Assembly: GCA_027443745.1 (NCBI GenBank)
Contig: DAIAZB010000682.1
Span: forward strand, 1-9,115
DNA length: 9,115 bases
Direction of reading: 5' to 3'
DNA from: Thiomonas sp.
Lineage (GTDB): Bacteria; Pseudomonadota; Gammaproteobacteria; Burkholderiales; Burkholderiaceae
How positions within the stretch are numbered: the stretch's first letter is position 1; each line of letters begins with the position of its first letter. The translations under genes were made by a program, and so were the position numbers. Under the pieces are notes generated by a model that did no database searches, had not been told where the DNA came from, and was given only the letters and a program-made list of their open reading frames with translations. This document shows, piece by piece, positions 6,306-9,115 of the stretch.

Positions 6306-6722
6306 CTAGGGATGGACGGTGGCCTCGATCTTCCGCGCATCAGCCAGCGCCTTCTCGGCTTGCGCGCGCAGCCTCTCCGCCTGCTTCAGCAGGTCGTTCT
6401 TTCGGTTCGCGTCTTCCAGCGACTTGAGGTGTTCGAACTGCGCGTGGTTGACCATCCCGGCCTGCAGCAAGTCCTGCGCACTCAGGTAGTCCGTGATGCG
6501 ATGGCCGCCAATGCCGAGGTCCAGGTAGGCGTCGTCTTCGCACGCGCCGGAGCCATGCGCAACCAGCGTGCTCCAGGTATCGTCATCGAAGACGATCACG
6601 GCTGATACGGTGTGCCCGCGCAACCCGGAAGGTTGCTCAATGACGCAGCGGACGGTCTTTTCGGCCCAGTCAGCGAACCTGGTGACGCGACCGTTGGATG
6701 TGGGGATGGTCTGTTGGCTCAT
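6306..6722 (-). CDS. Hypothetical protein with C-terminal coiled coil
   Basis: A 138-aa protein from ATG 6722. The longer frame to 6929 lies mostly inside the upstream gene, and 6722 is the first Met beyond it; its ribosome site is only AAAGAAAA. The N-terminal half is beta-like (RFADWAEKTVRCVIE, then TVSAVIVFDDDTWSTLVAHG) and may form a small barrel. The C-terminal 45 residues are a charged helix with coiled-coil character, near HLKSLEDANRKNDLLKQAE and EKALADARKIEA. No family recognised. It sits 22 nt after the upstream stop and 16 nt before the next ATG, so it belongs to the same transcript. Confidence 0.66.
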   Translation of the reverse strand: MSQQTIPTSNGRVTRFADWAEKTVRCVIEQPSGLRGHTVSAVIVFDDDTWSTLVAHGSGACEDDAYLDLGIGGHRITDYLSAQDLLQAGMVNHAQFEHLKSLEDANRKNDLLKQAERLRAQAEKALADARKIEATVHP

Positions 6723-6744
6723 ACAAATTTTCTTTCGAAAGTTG

Positions 6745-6999
6745 TCAACGGTCGAGACTGAATGACAGAACGGCTTGACCACGGGCGCAACAATCACTGG
6801 GCATGCGTACAAGTGATTTGTGCAAAGGACCTGGAGTTCGAGCCAGAGCGGCGAGCAGGCGCCGCGTGGTGCGAGGCCCCTCGTGCTCCCATCCAAGGCG
6901 GCGCGCAATGGCATGGCAAAGACCTTCATCGCCGTACATCACGCCAGGCTCACCCATCTCTCGGAGCACCTCAACTGCCGCATCACACGCTCGCATCAT
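6745..6999 (-). pseudogene. Downstream part of the gene interrupted by the IscB element (or a small intact gene)
   Basis: An 84-codon frame from tandem ATGs at 6999 and 6996. The first ATG overlaps the iscB stop in TGATG. The N-terminal 55 residues look like a helical winged-helix-type module (CDAAVEVLREMGEPGVMYGD, then LCHAIARRLGW and RTTRRLLAALA); the last 25 residues look less ordered. If the IscB element is removed at plausible ends, the 31-codon start at 8810-8718 reads straight into this frame, giving about 115-119 aa, so I favour a split gene. It may still be translated by coupling to iscB. The alternative is an independent gene whose start abuts the insertion site. Function unknown. 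Confidence 0.55.
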
Positions 7000-8420
7000 C
7001 AGTTTGCGCGGGAAACTCCGCCGTTCATGGCGGATATGGATAGCGCGACGTGCGGAGCACGTCCCTGTTCCCGCTCTCCTTTCGTGGTTGGCGCTACGGT
7101 GGGTTGCAGGTGATAGCCGTAGCCATCACCACGTTGCGAGATGCGGCAGTGGCGGTATCCGATGCCCTGAATCACACCGCTGCCGGTTTGGATGTTGAAG
7201 CTCCCGGATGCACGCACGGCGGCACGCCCGACGTGGATTCCAGCCTTCTTGCCGGAGGGAACGATGGCTTTCACCAGGTCCCCAGTCTGAAAGCCGAAGT
7301 GGCGCTTCTGGCGGGTGAGATACCCACGCGGGAAGCCAAAGGCGTCCAGTCGCGTGCGCTGATAGCTGCCGCGTCCCGCGGCCTTGATCCGCAGCGTCGG
7401 CACGCGCCAGCCCGTGACCGCATCAACCGCGCCCACGCACGCCGCGTCCAGGGCATGGCCCTTGGGGATGTGCAGGCGCGTGCGGTTGAACTTCGTTCTG
7501 CCGCCAGTGCCCGTCTCCACCGGCAGTCTGGTGGACTGCAACGCGGTGAACAGCGCCCAGCGCGTCGTGTTCACTGCGGCGGCATCCTTGAGTGGCGCCT
7601 TCGCCTGCGTTTTGATCTTGGTGAGGCGCTTCGAATCGTGGGCCAGAAACTCCCGCACATCCTGCGCGCCCTTGGCGGTGTTGCACGGCCCGCAGGCCAG
7701 GCACAGGTTGCTGATGCGGTTGCTGCCGCCCTTGGCGCGCGGCACGATGTGCTCGACCTGCAGCGGGACGTTCTGCGCATCGCAATACGCGCAGGTGCGA
7801 TGCCATTTCTCCAGCAGGTACTCGCGCGCCTCGTACCCGGCCAAAGCGCCTTGCTGGTACTCGACGCCGCTGATCTCCGGATTCTGCAGCGCCTGCGTGT
7901 CGAACTTGACCAACTCCTGCGACACGGCCACAACTGGCACCCAGCGGCGCAGGCGCGACACCCAGGTCAGTGTCGTGTCCACGCGGTGCTGCAGAGAGGG
8001 CGCGAGCCAACCCGCAGGCCGCGTGCGGTTATCGAACCGCGGCGCGCGATGGCGGAGATTCGCCCCCCTGCGGCGACGGCGAAAGGCGGCGCGCTGCGCC
8101 AGGGCATCGCGGATAGCCTGACCCCGGTGCGTAAGCTCCGCCAGGAACACGACATGCGCAATGTGGCGGACCTGGCCGCTGTCCGCATTGACCTTCTCGC
8201 TGTCGCGCACCAGCGCAATGCCCGTGGTCTTGCTGCCGGGGTCGAGCTTGACGCGCAGCGTCTGCAGGGCACTGTCCTCGACACGCCGATCCACCAGCCG
8301 GATCGTGAACGGCACCAGGCGATGCACCCGTGCCCGGCCCCGCTCCAGCAGCAGGCGAGCACGCTTCTCGCTGCATGGCATCAGCGGGTTCTTCCTGCGG
8401 TCCAACACGAACACTGCCAA
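6999..8420 (-). CDS. iscB: IscB, omega-RNA-guided HNH/RuvC nuclease
   Basis: A 473-aa protein, normal length for IscB, the ancestor-type relative of Cas9. Order: PLMP domain (NPLMPCSEKRARLLLERGRA, residues 11-30, then PFTIRL); RuvC-I with Asp60 in KLDPGSKTTGIAL; Arg-rich bridge helix at 110-132 (RAAFRRRRRGANLRHR); RuvC-II with Glu169 in VSQELVKFD; HNH with CAYC (210-213), His224 in VEHIVPRAKGG, Asn238, and CGPC (243-246); RuvC-III with His322 and Asp325 in GHALDAACVG. All expected catalytic residues are present, so DNA cleavage guided by the omega-RNA is expected. It starts at TTG 8420 with AGGAG 6 nt upstream (8431-8427). The C-terminal 25 residues are read through the right-end hairpins. 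The stop overlaps the next ATG in TGATG. Confidence 0.95.
   Translation of the reverse strand: MAVFVLDRRKNPLMPCSEKRARLLLERGRARVHRLVPFTIRLVDRRVEDSALQTLRVKLDPGSKTTGIALVRDSEKVNADSGQVRHIAHVVFLAELTHRGQAIRDALAQRAAFRRRRRGANLRHRAPRFDNRTRPAGWLAPSLQHRVDTTLTWVSRLRRWVPVVAVSQELVKFDTQALQNPEISGVEYQQGALAGYEAREYLLEKWHRTCAYCDAQNVPLQVEHIVPRAKGGSNRISNLCLACGPCNTAKGAQDVREFLAHDSKRLTKIKTQAKAPLKDAAAVNTTRWALFTALQSTRLPVETGTGGRTKFNRTRLHIPKGHALDAACVGAVDAVTGWRVPTLRIKAAGRGSYQRTRLDAFGFPRGYLTRQKRHFGFQTGDLVKAIVPSGKKAGIHVGRAAVRASGSFNIQTGSGVIQGIGYRHCRISQRGDGYGYHLQPTVAPTTKGEREQGRAPHVALSISAMNGGVSRAN
7017..7034. repeat. Right-end hairpin of the IscB element
   Basis: Perfect 6-bp inverted repeat TCCGCC / GGCGGA with a 6-nt loop, within the last codons of iscB, followed on the minus strand by GTTTCCCGCGC. 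The position just inside the element end fits the subterminal hairpins recognised by Y1 transposases of the IS200/IS605 group. Confidence 0.6.
7047..7063. repeat. Second hairpin near the IscB right end
   Basis: Perfect inverted repeat GACGTG / CACGTC with a 5-nt loop, 13 bp inside the hairpin at 7017-7034 and inside the iscB coding region. Without a T-run on either side, it is not a typical intrinsic terminator. Confidence 0.45.
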
Positions 8421-8717
8421 CTTCTTCTCCTATGCGGGCCTTACGGCCCTGGTGACGGAGGGCTTGCGCCCTCGCTCCCCTCGGGAATGTCACGCACCGG
8501 CTCCCGCCTTGCGGCGGCGGTCGGATCCTTCGCGCTTAACCCTTCAGCGCAGCATGAACCCGGCCTTGCAGAGCAGCGAACTGAGGAAGCATTCGCTGGT
8601 GCGTCTGAACGACCTGTGCGTGACGTAGATCAGTGTCTTTCGACTCCTTTCTCTCCCTGGTCAACCGAGCCTGTCTCTCAACAAGCTCCGCCCTTCAGGG
8701 CGGGGGGATTGACTTTG
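8421..8717 (-). ncRNA. omega-RNA (HEARO) of IscB
   Basis: About 297 nt upstream of iscB without a credible gene but dense in hairpins, in the position where IscB omega-RNA is encoded. From 5' to 3' on the minus strand: CCGCCC-TGAA-GGGCGG (8703-8688); GCTTGT ... ACAGGC; GTC-GAAA-GAC; AGCGAA ... TTCGCT; CCGCC-GCAA-GGCGG; GAGGGC-GCAA-GCCCTC; GGGCC-GTAA-GGCCC just before the iscB ribosome site. The frequent GNRA-type tetraloops indicate a folded RNA. The guide should be the roughly 16 nt immediately 5' (about 8733-8718), taken from the flanking gene. Boundaries are estimated; expression probably comes from the promoter at 8842-8869. Confidence 0.82.
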
Positions 8718-8810
8718 CAGGGTGATGTGATAGTCGATGAATTTTCCAGCGGCGGCTTGCGTGATCGAGGCGACATGGCGGGGACGATGAAAAACAGTGA
8801 TGCGATCCAT
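8718..8810 (-). pseudogene. 5' fragment of the gene interrupted by the IscB element
   Basis: Thirty-one codons from ATG 8810 (MDRITVFHRPRHVASITQ and on to ITL), with codon use like the neighbouring genes, then entry into the omega-RNA; the read-through frame ends at 8661. It follows promoter 8842-8869. The AAGGAG at 8831-8826 is 15 nt from ATG 8810 but 7 nt from another ATG at 8818 in a different frame (MKSWIASLFF), which is a competing start; that frame is rich in TCA codons and reads less naturally. Joined to 6999-6745 after removal of the element, the 8810 frame continues without a stop. Function unknown. Confidence 0.5.
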
Positions 8811-8841
8811 GACTTCATGACGACACTCCTTGTGTGGATAC

Positions 8842-8869
8842 AATATACACGAAATAAAAACAATGTCAA
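8842..8869 (-). promoter_or_regulatory. Sigma70-like promoter upstream of the IscB-interrupted gene
   Basis: Minus strand: -35 TTGACA (8869-8864), 16-bp spacer, -10 TATATT (8847-8842), with CGTG abutting the -10 as in the promoters at 2768 and 3568. The spacer is T-rich. It should transcribe the gene fragment, the omega-RNA and iscB. Confidence 0.8.
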
Positions 8870-8910
8870 TGACTCTCTGCGCATGTTCTTTTCGCGCCAT
8901 GTTTCACCCA

Positions 8911-9115
8911 TCAAAAGAGGACCGATGGACCCGCACCATTGTCAACTGAGCCATCGCCGATGATGTATGGCCGGCGCAGCATGTCCATCGCGTGTTCTTG
9001 GACACAGGCCACGCGCACGTCGTAGCCCTCGCCATCGCTCGCAAACACGCCGCGCGCCTCGCCGCTCGACCCATGCGCAAGCGCGCGGTCGATGGCGTCG
9101 CGCAGCAGCATCAGC
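8911..9115 (-). CDS. 3' part of an unrecognised gene, running off the window
   Basis: At least 66 codons ending with a TGA at 8913-8911. An ATG at 9111 is possible as the start, but the frame stays open to the window edge, so the gene may begin outside. Visible residues (LLRDAIDRALAHG, GVFASDGEGYDVRVACVQEHAMDML, RPYIIGDG) suggest a small mixed alpha-beta protein without membrane segments. No family recognised. Its stop lies about 40 nt upstream of the -35 of promoter 8842-8869; no terminator hairpin is seen between. Confidence 0.55.
   Translation of the reverse strand, partial: LMLLRDAIDRALAHGSSGEARGVFASDGEGYDVRVACVQEHAMDMLRRPYIIGDGSVDNGAGPSVLF

Larger units (their letters stand above)
7000..8717 (-). 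mobile_element. IscB (HEARO-type) element, IS200/IS605-related, without tnpA
   Basis: Contains omega-RNA then iscB, bounded on the left by a C/G-rich hairpin (8688-8703) preceded by a run of six G on the plus strand, and on the right by the hairpin at 7017-7034. No TnpA-type Y1 transposase is present, which is usual for IscB loci; it would have to move in trans. Ends are approximate (a few bases): short CAA and CTG stretches are shared by both junctions and make the exact points ambiguous. The right flank begins ATGATG; I recall that HEARO elements were reported to insert at ATGA or GTGA, which fits. Confidence 0.75.

Noticed and set aside
6720..6748. TTGACA at 6748-6743 as a promoter
   Set aside because: At 16-17 bp spacing the only -10-like sequence overlaps ATG 6722, so the transcript would begin inside the gene; it also lacks the CGTG core of the other three promoters.
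8678..8818. Frame MKSWIASLFF from ATG 8818 as a signal-peptide gene
   Set aside because: It has the better-spaced ribosome site, but unusual codon use; with the CTG/ATGATG junction it ends right at the insertion site. Kept only as a competing start for the interrupted gene.
7050..8963. 637-codon open frame on the plus strand opposite iscB
   Set aside because: It is fully antisense to a well-supported IscB and omega-RNA; the translation is low in recognisable motifs and rich in Arg, Ala and His, as expected of a GC-rich shadow frame.
1..9115. CRISPR array, tRNA or rRNA genes
   Set aside because: No regularly spaced direct repeats and no tRNA or rRNA-like stretches were seen on either strand; the RNA-guided system here is IscB, which uses an omega-RNA instead of an array.

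Overview
The window is about 60% GC (by eye) and every gene I can support lies on the minus strand, so transcription runs from base 9115 towards base 1. The genes are small, tightly packed and joined by ATGA or TGATG stop-start overlaps. Most encode hypothetical proteins of the kind found in tailed phages and prophages of proteobacteria: a J-domain protein, DUF4326, DUF4031, an RMF-like domain, a MazG-like domain and small winged-helix or coiled-coil proteins. No structural, integrase, replication or conjugation gene is present. I read this as an accessory (early-type) gene block of a phage, prophage or related mobile element in a GC-rich proteobacterium, possibly betaproteobacterial. The host assignment is inference.

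Layout in transcription order. (1) 9115-8911 is the tail of an unknown gene. (2) A sigma70-like promoter (8842-8869) drives a small gene starting near 8810, which is interrupted after about 31 codons. (3) The interruption (about 8717-7000) is an IscB element: a structured omega-RNA (HEARO) of about 300 nt followed by an iscB gene with all its catalytic motifs. (4) 6999-6745 is the downstream part of the interrupted gene, or a small gene behind it. (5) 6722-5538 holds three small unknown genes. (6) 5494-3635 holds an overlapping trio: an unknown protein, a zinc-ribbon plus papain-like protein, and a DUF4031 gene that appears to have lost 4 nt just after its start. (7) Promoter 3568-3595 drives a winged-helix protein (3548-3090) and a small helical protein (3067-2825). 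(8) Promoter 2768-2795 drives a five-gene overlapping operon (2732-1): RHH/MazG-like, unknown, J-domain, DUF4326, and an RMF-like domain joined to a Cys-His-Asp (transglutaminase/papain-like) domain that runs off the window.

The three promoters are near-identical (TTGACA, 16-bp spacer, CGTG abutting TATTAT or TATATT), so the cassettes probably share one expression programme. The most interesting items are the IscB/omega-RNA element, whose guide would derive from the gene it interrupts and whose presumed junction restores a reading frame; the RMF-like/Cys-His-Asp fusion; and the 4-nt frameshift in DUF4031. Apart from the omega-RNA stretch (8421-8717), no region over 300 bases lacks a gene.
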